NCBI GenBank assembly: GCA_001839685.1
Contig: MLAK01000927.1
Location: 99,552 to 163,551 of the forward strand
Source: Tritrichomonas foetus
Lineage: Eukaryota > Parabasalia > Tritrichomonadida > Tritrichomonadidae
Direction: 5' to 3'
DNA length: 64,000 bases
Shown: in pieces, positions 9,849 through 19,198 of the stretch
How positions within the stretch are numbered: the first letter of the stretch is position 1
Layout of the letters: every line of letters starts with the position of its first letter
The notes under the pieces: generated by a model
Databases searched by the model: none
Told to the model about the DNA's origin: nothing
The model's input: the letters and a program-made list of their open reading frames with translations, nothing else
Translations under genes and position numbers: made by a program

Positions 9849-11033
9849 TGTGAATATGAATTCATTTGTCGTTTGATAATTAAAATTTTGGAGCTATCGT
9901 TATTGCCTCAATCATCAATTCAATGATTAATTGATTTTCTAAGAAACCGTTTTGCCTCTAAAATACCAAATCTTCAGATGTTTAGTTTATAACGAGAATC
10001 TGATATTTTTTTGGAAAACGCAAGGTTGCTGAAAACAATAAAAACCATGTTTTGTAATATCACCAGTGGGATACATGGGAAGAATAGGAATTGATGTATA
10101 AAAAACCGAAAAAATGGATATTATTTCCCCATCTCTCCCATCAAAAAATGAGGGCAATTTGAATGATTTTCCCAAATTTATTTTCTCACTTAACCTGGTT
10201 CATTGAAGTCCAGAAGCTGCTGAGTTTCCTGAATATTTAGCCATAGTTGAACCATTTCAATACATAGCTATCAATGAAATTAGTTTTCAAAAAAGTCATC
10301 ATTTTACTTTTATATACATATTTTTTCAATCATTTTTCTATATTAGAAGGCCCTAAGCTTAGAGATGATCAACATAGATCATGAACAGCGCAACATTGAG
10401 ATTAACGAACAAACCTTGAATGAACTATGAAGATATATGCATAAATCGATAAAAAAATTTTCTTAGGATGTCGTTCTTTCCAAACAATTATATGATGATG
10501 TTATCATATGACGCTGCGCATTCTCTTTATGAATCGTTTCTGATTTCGTTTAACGTCCATATAGGAAAACTTTCAATTTTTGTGCTTTATTTTTAATCTT
10601 TCTGACTTCGAATTATTGGGATGAAAATCATTATTACTCGTGCATTGTTCATGCAGCTCAGCTATATTATTAATTGACATTGGCGACAAATCTGTGAATA
10701 GTTTTATGTGAGGTGGAAAAGCAAAGTCTTTCTTATTCACTCCAAAGAATATCCTCAAATAGTTTTCACCGATAGAATCACATTAAATAACTATCAGAAA
10801 TATTAAAGAGCGAAACTTAAAATAAAAAAACATTGAATAAAGCTTGACAAAAACAAGGAATTCTTTGGGGAAAAAAAAACGATCCAAAATTTGCTAAGAA
10901 AAAAATGACAAACAGTCTAAAATTCACAATTTAGTGGTAAAAACATAAATAATATAGAACCAAAAAAATAAAATGCTCGTGTATTTGTATTTATTCATTA
11001 TAACATTATAAAAACCGAAATGATTGAAATTTA
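9849..11033. other. Intergenic, possible decayed coding sequence
   Basis: About 1.2 kb without a supported gene. Minus-strand 10573-10780 reads as a short protein-like stretch (GENYLRIFFGVNKKDFAFPP...) bounded by stops, and a second piece lies in another frame at about 10500-10570. These may be relics of a gene, but I cannot name a family. The rest is AT-rich sequence with no visible structure. Confidence 0.35.
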
Positions 11034-11357
11034 TCAGTTTTTTTCGTCTTCTTCAAGATCATCATCATTTTCTTCTTCAACTTCATCATCGATGTCGTCG
11101 TTTTCATCGTCATCATCAGTTTTCATCATTTTGTCAAGCGCTTTTGTGTCTATGTCAGATGATGTGTCACTTACGTCGACTTTTTGAAATGTTGTTTCAT
11201 TATTTTCGCCAAGAAGTGGAACTGGCCGAACATCAACATCGTGTGAATGAACGGCCTCGATTGCGGTATTTCCCTTAATGATCGGTTCTGTCGCTGTGTT
11301 ATTGTCTATTGCTTTATCTGGATTATAATTTGCTTGATTTGAACAGCAAGCTCCCAT
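11034..11357 (-). CDS. Small acidic protein with N-terminal acylation motif
   Basis: 107 residues starting MGACCSNQ. Gly2 with Ser6 fits the N-myristoylation consensus, and the two cysteines directly after it are classic palmitoylation positions, so the protein is probably anchored to the plasma membrane or endomembranes by dual acylation. The C-terminal third is almost entirely Asp/Glu (DDDDENDDIDDEVEEENDDD). No known domain is present. The short length would make it easy to dismiss, but a 'MGxCCS' start at the first ATG of an open frame with biased composition is unlikely by chance. It lies just downstream of the CH-HSP70 gene on the same strand, 334 bases away. Confidence 0.65.
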   Translation of the reverse strand: MGACCSNQANYNPDKAIDNNTATEPIIKGNTAIEAVHSHDVDVRPVPLLGENNETTFQKVDVSDTSSDIDTKALDKMMKTDDDDENDDIDDEVEEENDDDLEEDEKN

Positions 11358-11691
11358 GATTTCTTAATAATAGTCTGAGAAGTAAATTCACCTTTTTGGT
11401 CAAATTATAGGTGAAAAAACAAAATATTTTTTATATCAAATGTCATTCAACTAACTGAAATTAACATCAAACTCTAATCTCGAAAAAAATGCTTGTTTTC
11501 TACATGTCCATCTAACTTCTCAAAAATTGAATTAAGTGAGAAAAAATTACTCAAACCCCAAAATAAAATGTCTTCACTGTAGAATTGAAGTAAAAGGTGA
11601 AGATAGAAGAAAATACAACAAAAAAGGAGATTTGGTATTTGACATTTAGTATCATATTCAATATTCTTTTTTTCGGACTATTTTAAGTGAT
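11358..11691. other. Intergenic, nothing seen
   Basis: About 330 AT-rich bases between two minus-strand genes: the 3' flank of the CH-HSP70 gene and the promoter of the small acylated protein. No distinct element is visible. Confidence 0.5.
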
Positions 11692-14600
11692 TTATTTTAC
11701 AGGCATAATCTTATTGAGTGCATAATACAATGTATTATATTTTCTTTGGTATGCAGATGGTATTTCATCTTGGTGTTTCTCAAGCCAAGTTTTATATTCA
11801 TCAACATACTGTTTATACTGGGCTTTATCGGCTGGCTTTAATTTCTTAGTTTTAGATTCATCATTATATGCAGCCTCAGCTCTTTCTAAGAAGTAAACCA
11901 ATTCTGTCTTTCTTTCAGCACGTTTCATCTTCAAGTCATCGTTGAACTTTTCTTGGGCTGCCTGGCGAATCATTTTACTGACTGCTGCCTGCGGCAATGT
12001 TCCCTTATTTTCAACGCTTGCTGTAACTGCCACATGTGTCATTAAATCACGTCCAGTAACAACCAAAATACCATCTTCAGTGATTGTCATAGCAACTTCA
12101 ATCTTTGGAACACCACGTTTTGCAATTTGGATGCCACTCACTGTAACGTGACCAAGTTTAATGTTATCTGCAGCCATTGGTCGTTCACCTTCAACTATAT
12201 CAAAACCAACATTACGTTGCTTATCTCTAATTGTTGTAGCTTGTGTGAATCTCTTGCAAGGAAGTGTAGTGCCTCTTGGAATAATAATCATATTCTTTCC
12301 ATTAGCGCAGGAAATACCTAAAGATAAAGGAACACTTCCATGAATTGCTACACCTCTAAGCTTTTTATCTTGTTGTCCTTTCATGATAGCACCTTGCATG
12401 GCAGCACCTTCAACAACAGCTTCATTTTGGTCAACATCAAAGAATTCCATATCATCACCAAAGAATTTTCTAAGCATTCTTCTTAATCTTGGAATCTTTG
12501 AAGAGCCACCAACAAGTAAAACTTTGCTGATATCACCAATTGCAAGTTCTTCATCAGCAAAGATATCCTCAACAGGTTCAAGGCATTGTTTGAATATATC
12601 ATCACATTGATCTTCAAATTCAGCTCTCGTGATATGGAAATCAAGATCTTTTCCACCATAAAAGTCTGGAATATGAAGATCGGCTTCATCTTGTTCTGAA
12701 AGAGTAATTTTGAGTTTTTCTGCTTCAACACGAAGTCTTCTCATTGCAGCATGTGAATCTCTTGGATCAAGTCCAGTTTTATCCATGAAATCTTTCAAAA
12801 TTAACTGTACAAGGCGATTATCAAAATCAACGCCACCAAGATTTGTGTTACCTGTTGTTTTAATAGCAGTGCAATCACCACCTTCGACAGCTAAGATTGA
12901 AACATCGAGTTTACCACCTCCAAGATCATAAACAAGGACATTTTTAGCTTCATCTTCACCATCTTGGTTTTCACCATCAACTCCATTTTTAACTGCATTT
13001 TCAGCAATTTGCTGAGCATTGAATGAAACTGCAGCAGCTGTTGGTTCGTTGATGATACGGATAACATTAAGGCCTGCAATTTTACCAGCATCCATTGTTG
13101 CTTTACGTTGTGCTTGTGTGAAGAATGCTGGTACTGAAATAACAGCATCAGTTACTTCTTCACCCATTTGGCTTGAAACTAATTCTTTAACGTGAGCAAG
13201 AAGCATTGCGGTGATTTGTTCTGCCGAAAATGTCTTTGTCTCACCATTTATTGGAACTTCAACAGCTGGACGATGTGTTTCTCCATCTTCTACAACTTTA
13301 TATGGAAGGTTTTCAAGGAAAAGAGGCAATGAAGGATCAGTGAAATCACGACCAATTATACGTTTGAAGTCTGTAACAACAACAGCATTTTCATCATCTT
13401 CAAGTGACATTGGAACAACACCAACAATACGATTATCGCCATCAAAGACAACAGCTGACTGAAGAACATTGTCAAGACCGTTTGTGTCAATATTATCATC
13501 ATGGAAGACACCATACCTGCAAAATGTTGTACCAAGATCGATACCCATTGCATATCGTGAATGCTTAACTTCTTGTGGTTCTTCATCACCTTCGCCTGCT
13601 CCTGCACCAGTTCCAGTCTTTGATCCATCGCCACCTTCGCCATTTGCATTGGCACCATCTGTTCCATCACCATTAACACCATCTTTTCCATTTCCATCTT
13701 TTCCATCAGCGCCAGCATCACCAAGGAGAGAGCTTCCCTTAGTATTGAGTAAGTTGCTTGCCTTTCCTTCGCCATCAGCACCATCTGTTCCATCATCATT
13801 TGCACCGGCTTGACTTGCACGACTTCCTGCACGTGATCCTGTTCCACCGGCACCACTTCCACCAGTTTGGCTGAGTCTTGAGCCTGCTCGACTTCCACTT
13901 CCACCAGCTCCAGAACCTCCAGTTTGCCCAAGTTTACTTCCAGCTCTGCTTCCAGATCCATCAGCACCATCTGTGCCTGCTCCTCCATTCTGGCTGAGTC
14001 TTGAACATGTTCTGCTTCCGTTTCCTCCAGTTCCATCAGCCCCATCTTCGCCTGACTGGCCAAGTTTACTTCCAGCTCTACTTCCTGATCCCCCAGCACC
14101 ACCAGCACCGCTTCCATCAGCACCAGCATCACCAAGGAGGGAACTTCCAAGTGTGTTAATCATATTGCTTGCCTTTCCTTGTCCATCAGCTCCTTCACCT
14201 CCTTCTCCATCAGCTCCATTTCCGCCAGCACGACTTCCTGAACGTGATCCAGATCCGCCAGCACCACTTCCTCCTGTCTGGCTGAGTCTTGATCCTGTAC
14301 GGCTTCCATTTCCACCAGCTCCAGAGCCACCTGTTTGACCAAGCTTGCTTCCTGCGCGTGATCCAGATCCACCAACGCCACTTCCACCAAGATTGCCACT
14401 CATTCCAAGTTTTGCATTTTCACTTTCATCTCCAGCACCACCTGATCCATTAGCTCCAGATCCGCCAGTTTGACTAAGTCTGCTTCCAGAGCAGTTTCCT
14501 TGTCTTCCGCTCATTCCAAGCATTGGATTTCCTGATCTGCTATTCGATCTGCTTCCATTTTCATCATTTTCATTATAGTAATTTCCACCATTTTCGTCGT

Positions 14601-15402
14601 TTTCATTAAAGTCGAGCTCTTGACTCTTTGAAAGATCACCTGATTTCATGAGGGATTTAATTGTTTCTGTGAAATCAGCTGTTCCAGCAAATACTTTCTC
14701 TGTGTCTTCATCAGCACGATCACTTTCATCAGTAAGACGTTCGTAGAGATCTTCATTATCGCCATCACCAAATTCATCGCCTTCAGCACCACCTTCACCA
14801 TATTTCTTATTAATTCTGTTTCCATATTCATCATATTCATCATCATCGGCATTCCCACTCTTTCCAGACTGGCCCTTCTTTCCATTCTTTCCAGACTTTC
14901 CATCTTCCCCATCTTCCCCGAGGCCTGCGCCTTTCTTTCCACGTTTGGAAGTTTCTGTTTCAGCCTGCTCTTGATGCGGACGGGTTGTTCTGTGAGACTG
15001 TGTTAATGGAATATTCGGAAGATGTCCATTATCCATGTAAATGTTCAATGCTCGTAGTGCGGCATAAGTCGGATTCACCTCACCCCATAAAATGTCTTCT
15101 GGTCTGACAATTCCTGGCTTTAGGTATCGATAATTCTGAAGGATAGATAAAAATGCGCCAATATTCTTCCTTTTTTCTTGAACTGTCGTAGGCGCTTTGT
15201 TCCATGGAACTGGAATCGGCCTCTTCTGTAACATTTCCATTAAAAGTAAGAAATTGGTACCATCGCAAAAATCGTGGGACAGATCGGCGACTGATTTTCC
15301 TTTCTTTGATAAATGTTTGTTTGCCCATTGCATGGCTTCTTCAACTGGATCCTTTTTTTGCTTATCTTTCTGCGTAGATCGACTTCCTTTCGTTCCAGAC
15401 AT
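11692..15402 (-). CDS. CH domain - Gly/Ser repeat - HSP70 chimera, 1236 aa
   Basis: Three parts in one uninterrupted frame. Residues about 13-125 form a calponin-homology domain (EEAMQWANKHLSKKGKSVAD, DFCDGTNFLLLMEML, PEDILWGEVNPTYAALRALN). Residues about 130-610 are acidic, then Gly/Ser/Arg-rich with repeats of the type GSRAGSKLGQTGGSGAGG. Residues about 617-1236 are an almost complete HSP70: MGIDLGTTFCRYGVF (phosphate 1), DFKRIIGR with the catalytic Lys, INEPTAAAVSF, YDLGGGKLDVSIL (phosphate 2), VLLVGGSSKIPRLRRML (adenosine), a substrate-binding beta domain (GISCANGKNMIIIPRGTTLP) and a shortened helical lid ending MPVK. There is no signal peptide and no EEVD or ER-retention tail, so it is probably cytosolic. 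The Thr of DLGGGT is replaced by Lys. CH domains bind actin or tubulin; a cytoskeleton-tethered chaperone is an inference. Confidence 0.9.
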   Translation of the reverse strand: MSGTKGSRSTQKDKQKKDPVEEAMQWANKHLSKKGKSVADLSHDFCDGTNFLLLMEMLQKRPIPVPWNKAPTTVQEKRKNIGAFLSILQNYRYLKPGIVRPEDILWGEVNPTYAALRALNIYMDNGHLPNIPLTQSHRTTRPHQEQAETETSKRGKKGAGLGEDGEDGKSGKNGKKGQSGKSGNADDDEYDEYGNRINKKYGEGGAEGDEFGDGDNEDLYERLTDESDRADEDTEKVFAGTADFTETIKSLMKSGDLSKSQELDFNENDENGGNYYNENDENGSRSNSRSGNPMLGMSGRQGNCSGSRLSQTGGSGANGSGGAGDESENAKLGMSGNLGGSGVGGSGSRAGSKLGQTGGSGAGGNGSRTGSRLSQTGGSGAGGSGSRSGSRAGGNGADGEGGEGADGQGKASNMINTLGSSLLGDAGADGSGAGGAGGSGSRAGSKLGQSGEDGADGTGGNGSRTCSRLSQNGGAGTDGADGSGSRAGSKLGQTGGSGAGGSGSRAGSRLSQTGGSGAGGTGSRAGSRASQAGANDDGTDGADGEGKASNLLNTKGSSLLGDAGADGKDGNGKDGVNGDGTDGANANGEGGDGSKTGTGAGAGEGDEEPQEVKHSRYAMGIDLGTTFCRYGVFHDDNIDTNGLDNVLQSAVVFDGDNRIVGVVPMSLEDDENAVVVTDFKRIIGRDFTDPSLPLFLENLPYKVVEDGETHRPAVEVPINGETKTFSAEQITAMLLAHVKELVSSQMGEEVTDAVISVPAFFTQAQRKATMDAGKIAGLNVIRIINEPTAAAVSFNAQQIAENAVKNGVDGENQDGEDEAKNVLVYDLGGGKLDVSILAVEGGDCTAIKTTGNTNLGGVDFDNRLVQLILKDFMDKTGLDPRDSHAAMRRLRVEAEKLKITLSEQDEADLHIPDFYGGKDLDFHITRAEFEDQCDDIFKQCLEPVEDIFADEELAIGDISKVLLVGGSSKIPRLRRMLRKFFGDDMEFFDVDQNEAVVEGAAMQGAIMKGQQDKKLRGVAIHGSVPLSLGISCANGKNMIIIPRGTTLPCKRFTQATTIRDKQRNVGFDIVEGERPMAADNIKLGHVTVSGIQIAKRGVPKIEVAMTITEDGILVVTGRDLMTHVAVTASVENKGTLPQAAVSKMIRQAAQEKFNDDLKMKRAERKTELVYFLERAEAAYNDESKTKKLKPADKAQYKQYVDEYKTWLEKHQDEIPSAYQRKYNTLYYALNKIMPVK
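13680..14520 (-). repeat. Gly/Ser/Arg coding repeats with higher-order duplication
   Basis: About eight copies of an 18-20-residue unit, GSR(A/T)GS(K/R)L(G/S)QTGGSGAGG, within the CH-HSP70 gene. The block 'GKASN..NT.GSSLLGDAGADG' occurs twice, about 130 residues apart, so the array is two super-repeats, each a set of short units followed by this block. The DNA is GC-richer than the rest of the window and creates long spurious frames on both strands. Confidence 0.85.
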
Positions 15403-15707
15403 TGAAATATGCTATACGTTTATCAAAGAAATTTATTTTCGAAAAATTGTCATCATTTTTTTGGTCATCTTAGCCTAAAATGGAGGGGCTTCTTTGGACA
15501 ACTCAAAAGAAAATATTTACCTACAAATTTGGGAAGTATCCTATAATTTTGAATGCGAATATAATTCAGTGTAAGAAATTGATTTTTTTTTCTTATAATA
15601 CATTTGTGTTTCACATATATATTTTATATTTATGCAGTAATAGAATGAGATATACAAAAACAAAAACTGTCATATTTTTTGAAATTTAATTAACATTTTA
15701 TTATTAA
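15403..15707. other. Intergenic, nothing seen
   Basis: About 300 AT-rich bases between two minus-strand genes. The plus-strand frame at 15480-15689 is hydrophobic, Ile/Phe-rich and not protein-like. Confidence 0.5.
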
Positions 15708-17138
15708 TTACATTTGCTTTATGGCATCTTCTACTTTCTTTATATCATATGTATAATGAAGTGACCTAAAAACTTGAGCGCATTTTTCCGAATTACTCTC
15801 ATTTTCATCTTCGATGCATTCTTTGACTAATTCTTTATCATCTAAATCTGATTCTACATTCTTTTTATCACCAACAATATAAATAATTTTTCTTCCAGTT
15901 GATTCAATCCTTTTCACTGAATCAGAGTATGATTTGGTAATTGGGGGAACTATTAAAATTAAAGGTGATTCTTTTGGCATAAAAAGTGCATTTAATACTT
16001 CATTATCGTCATCTTTTGCTATCATTGCTTTTGCTGATGATAATAATTCAACTTTTCGATCAAATGTCAACTTTCCATCATCAATATATTGAAAATCACC
16101 ACTTTTTTGAACCGTTTCTGATCCTTCAAAATGTGTGATGAAAATTTTATCTCCTCGCTGAGAATTTCTAGAAGTTGCCAAACTACGCATCATTTCTATT
16201 TCATTTTCACTCAATGAATTAATTTTTTTATAATTTGGAATTGTTGTTAACTTCCTAAAGCATAGAAAAGTACCACTTTTTGCTTTTTCTTCTGTCACTT
16301 TCCGAATTATTTTCATAAACTGTTCATCGATGTTGTTATTCTCAAAAATAATGGTTTGACCAAAGTGAGATTGAACGAAAACAGTAAGAATGACCTTATT
16401 AATGAGATCTTTGGTTGACATTCTAGAAATTTGGGAATTCCCTAATTTCATCAAAAACGCATTGTTTATTACAGTTGTCTCATTTGAATATTCATTAAAT
16501 GCAATTTTTTCATGATGTAAATTTGGAACAAAACTATTTTTGGATACATTAAAAGTATAACTATTTGAAAAGAAAATAAACTTTTCATTTCTGCGACAAA
16601 TATTAGAAACTTCTTGATTTTTATGAAAAATGGAATCTTTTGTTTCCCTTTCATAGGGCTGAACATTTCCCCTTCCCTGGTATAGAACATTATCAAGACA
16701 TAATAACTCAAATACGCATTCCCCTTCTTGTGTGAGCTCGAAATGAATAGCATGGTGTTTTACACCTAATGAATATATGCCGCAATTATCTTCTGCCCTG
16801 ATTTCTTGAGAAAAGTGGGGTCCATTAATCCTTAGTCGAAATAGTCTCCATGCGTTATGCTTTGTGAAAGGAACGTCAGAAATTACCTGATATACTATTC
16901 GAAATTGGCGTTCTGTGACTGTGACTTGGGTATCATTTAACACTCTGCATTCTGGGCAATCTACACCTTCTGGAATATTATTGAAAATCGGATAAATTTG
17001 TAGGCCGGAGCTGAAAAATAATCCCAATAAATAAACAAAAACGAATGATGAAAAAAGCGTGGAAAAGAGAGGATATGGAATCTTATTGAATAGTTTTTCT
17101 AACTCTGTTGGCGGTGGAGTTTTCTCCTTGTGTTCCAT
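15708..17138 (-). CDS. Type II single-pass membrane protein, luminal domain of unknown family
   Basis: 476 residues. A short proline-containing cytosolic tail (MEHKEKTPPPTELEKL) is followed by one hydrophobic segment at about residues 22-46 (PLFSTLFSSFVFVYLLGLFF), then a large domain with scattered cysteines and several N-glycosylation sequons (NDT, NVS, NET). This topology is that of Golgi glycosyltransferases. A 'LSENEIEMMRSLA' stretch and the late LILIVPP...IIYIVGD beta strands are compatible with a GT-B-type fold such as family GT61, but I see no decisive motif, so the enzyme call is only a suggestion. It is divergent from the MFS transporter at 17706. Confidence 0.7.
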   Translation of the reverse strand: MEHKEKTPPPTELEKLFNKIPYPLFSTLFSSFVFVYLLGLFFSSGLQIYPIFNNIPEGVDCPECRVLNDTQVTVTERQFRIVYQVISDVPFTKHNAWRLFRLRINGPHFSQEIRAEDNCGIYSLGVKHHAIHFELTQEGECVFELLCLDNVLYQGRGNVQPYERETKDSIFHKNQEVSNICRRNEKFIFFSNSYTFNVSKNSFVPNLHHEKIAFNEYSNETTVINNAFLMKLGNSQISRMSTKDLINKVILTVFVQSHFGQTIIFENNNIDEQFMKIIRKVTEEKAKSGTFLCFRKLTTIPNYKKINSLSENEIEMMRSLATSRNSQRGDKIFITHFEGSETVQKSGDFQYIDDGKLTFDRKVELLSSAKAMIAKDDDNEVLNALFMPKESPLILIVPPITKSYSDSVKRIESTGRKIIYIVGDKKNVESDLDDKELVKECIEDENESNSEKCAQVFRSLHYTYDIKKVEDAIKQM

Positions 17139-17705
17139 TCAATAAGCGATATTTGATGAGATGAAAAAACCATTCAAATATTTCAGTGTTTTTGGAGATG
17201 ACAGAAAAGATGATTTTTGACAATCATCTTCAAGATAACCAATTTACCAGATTGGCTGCTTTCTTCACTATTTCAGTTAGATAAATTTATAGTTCTTGTG
17301 AAATATATAATATAAGTTTATATAATATAATAATATTTTGGATCTCAAATAGAATCTTTTTTTAGCCAAGATTATTTATGAACCAGTTTCATGTATTCGC
17401 TTCTGTACTTAGGTAATATAGGAATGCAATATTAACACCTTTCATATTTCTAAATTATTTCCTAAAAGAAGAATTCATTCGATAAAATATTTTCGAATTT
17501 TCAAATGCGTATTATTTATTTCAGAAATTATCATATTTATCTTTTATAGGTATAATTAGCAATTTGCAAAATGAAACGAAAACAACATAACTAGAAATCG
17601 TGATAGCGTCTGATGAAATAAAGCAATTCAATTTTTGATGTTAAAGTCATAGAAATATTGAATCACCGATGTAATTTTTTGAGATGAGCTATTATTTCAT
17701 TTCAA
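17139..17705. other. Divergent intergenic region
   Basis: 567 AT-rich bases between the type II membrane protein and the MFS transporter. It must contain both promoters. Apart from the initiator at 17697 I see no repeat or RNA gene; 17300-17335 is an alternating TATA-rich run. Confidence 0.5.
17697..17701 (+). promoter_or_regulatory. Initiator-like TCATT
   Basis: TCATTTCAA directly precedes the ATG of the MFS transporter, with four bases between the motif and the start codon. Confidence 0.5.
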
Positions 17706-18929
17706 ATGGTCATATGCTCAAAGCAATTGCCATCAGTATGTATTTTGTTGATGGGATCTGTAACATTTGGATTCTCGTGTCAGTTTCCAGCATTATGCTT
17801 GGCAAGCATGCAAGGAGAGTTTACAAATTTTGATTGGGAAAATGAAAAGTTTATTACAAAATGTTTTACAGTTGTTTCAGCGCTAACTTCTATTGTTGGA
17901 AGTGTGTTTTTCTTATTTCTCTTTTTAAGATTCCAAAGAAAACTGATTATTTCCATTATGTCAGTTGCATATTCGATTTTTTGGTTTATAATATTAGCAA
18001 CGAGTGAATCACATATATGGATAGCTATCTTATCAATTGGTTTACAGGGATTCATTATTGGTGGCTACTGTGTTGTGATTCCACCATATATAGTTGAATT
18101 AAGTCCTGCTACTGCTGTTAATTTCTATGGAACTTTGCATCAGGTTGGCTGTGCATTGGCTATTGTTATATTTGATGTTGTGGGCGCATTTGCCGATTGG
18201 CGTGTTTACACTTATATTGGAGCTTCATGGGTGTTAATTTTCGGAGGTCTCATATGGTTAGTTCCAGATGATGAACATAGTTTGAAACTGAAAAAAAGAA
18301 CTAAAGTATTCGAAGAAACTCTATTTCAAAAGAAATATGCTTTCAAAATTGTGACTGTTCTGGCTTTAATGATATTTCAACAAATATGTGGAATTAACGC
18401 AATATTAAATAATATGGCAGCTTTAATGGCTTCATCTGGATTAGATATCAATTCGAATCTCCAGCAAGCTATTTCGACATCAGCTCAATTAATAGCAGTC
18501 ATTATAGGATGCTTTATAGTCGATCCATTGGGAAAGAAAGTTATTTGGGCATTTTCATCATTTGGAATATCATTTTGCCTGCTTATCTATGCATTAAATC
18601 TCAAATTTGACTTTGGATACTGGTTGCCTACTTTATGCATTTTTGTCTATATGCTCTTTTTTGGATTGGCAGTTGGTCCCATTCCTTGGTACATTACATC
18701 AACTCTATTTCCATCAGGTATTGATTTAATTACACAAACAATGGTTACAGTAGTAAATATGGGATTCTCTTTTGCCGTAGTTTTCCTATATCCTTTTCTC
18801 AAAGATAATATTGGAGAATTTGGAACAATGCTCATTTTTATGAGTGTTACTATTATAGCAGGATTCTTTGGATTATTTGCTATTCCGAAAGAAGATGATC
18901 AGGATATTGAAGGAATATCCCTATTGTAA
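17706..18929 (+). CDS. MFS sugar transporter (SLC2/GLUT-like)
   Basis: 407 residues with about ten to twelve hydrophobic segments spread over the whole length. The segment 'GYCVVIPPYIVELSP' with the following FYGTLHQVGCALAI corresponds to the 'vP.Yi.EiaP...RG.l....Ql....G' signature of sugar porters in helices 4-5, and 'FQQICGINAILNNMAALMA' corresponds to the helix-7 QQ.sG.N.i.yY motif. The central cytosolic loop (residues about 185-210) is short and basic, and the C-terminus is short and acidic (IPKEDDQDIEG) where most family members have PETKG. It probably imports glucose or a related hexose across the plasma membrane. The family assignment is firm; the substrate is inferred. Confidence 0.85.
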   Translation: MVICSKQLPSVCILLMGSVTFGFSCQFPALCLASMQGEFTNFDWENEKFITKCFTVVSALTSIVGSVFFLFLFLRFQRKLIISIMSVAYSIFWFIILATSESHIWIAILSIGLQGFIIGGYCVVIPPYIVELSPATAVNFYGTLHQVGCALAIVIFDVVGAFADWRVYTYIGASWVLIFGGLIWLVPDDEHSLKLKKRTKVFEETLFQKKYAFKIVTVLALMIFQQICGINAILNNMAALMASSGLDINSNLQQAISTSAQLIAVIIGCFIVDPLGKKVIWAFSSFGISFCLLIYALNLKFDFGYWLPTLCIFVYMLFFGLAVGPIPWYITSTLFPSGIDLITQTMVTVVNMGFSFAVVFLYPFLKDNIGEFGTMLIFMSVTIIAGFFGLFAIPKEDDQDIEGISLL

Positions 18930-19011
18930 AATACATTTTGTTTTATTTTTCGCTTAAGTAAATAGTTTGATATTTATTTTATCACTGTTTCATATAATAT
19001 GATATTTTATC

Positions 19012-19050
19012 ATAATCATACATGATCTATTTTCTATAATCATACATGAT
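19012..19050. repeat. Perfect 15-bp direct repeat
   Basis: ATAATCATACATGAT occurs at 19012-19026 and again at 19036-19050, with a further ATCATGAATAGATCAT nearby. It lies in the 270-bp gap between the convergent 3' ends of the transporter and the lipid-transfer gene. It could be a 3'-processing or pairing element, or simply local slippage. Confidence 0.6.
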
Positions 19051-19198
19051 ATTATCTGATTTATCATGAATAGATCATATCATTTGATGGTCTGGGTATG
19101 ATTTTTCATTTCCCAAAAAGAAAAGAAATTGAAGCCGAATTGAAAAGAAAAGAAATAAATTAAATTCAAATTAAGAGAACAGATTTTATCAAAAATTA

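Noticed and set aside
10573..10758. 61-residue minus-strand frame
   Set aside because: Somewhat protein-like but short, bounded by stops and unmatched; recorded only as possible relic in the intergenic entry.
13356..14150. 264-residue minus-strand frame overlapping the CH-HSP70 gene, and long plus-strand Pro/Ser-rich frames at 13469-14338
   Set aside because: They are shadows created by the Gly/Ser codon repeats in the true frame; composition is Met/Val/Glu- or Pro/Ser-monotonous.
17735..17742. GTATGT string inside the MFS transporter, like a trichomonad 5' splice site
   Set aside because: The frame is open through it and encodes the first hydrophobic segment; no matching 3' site follows.
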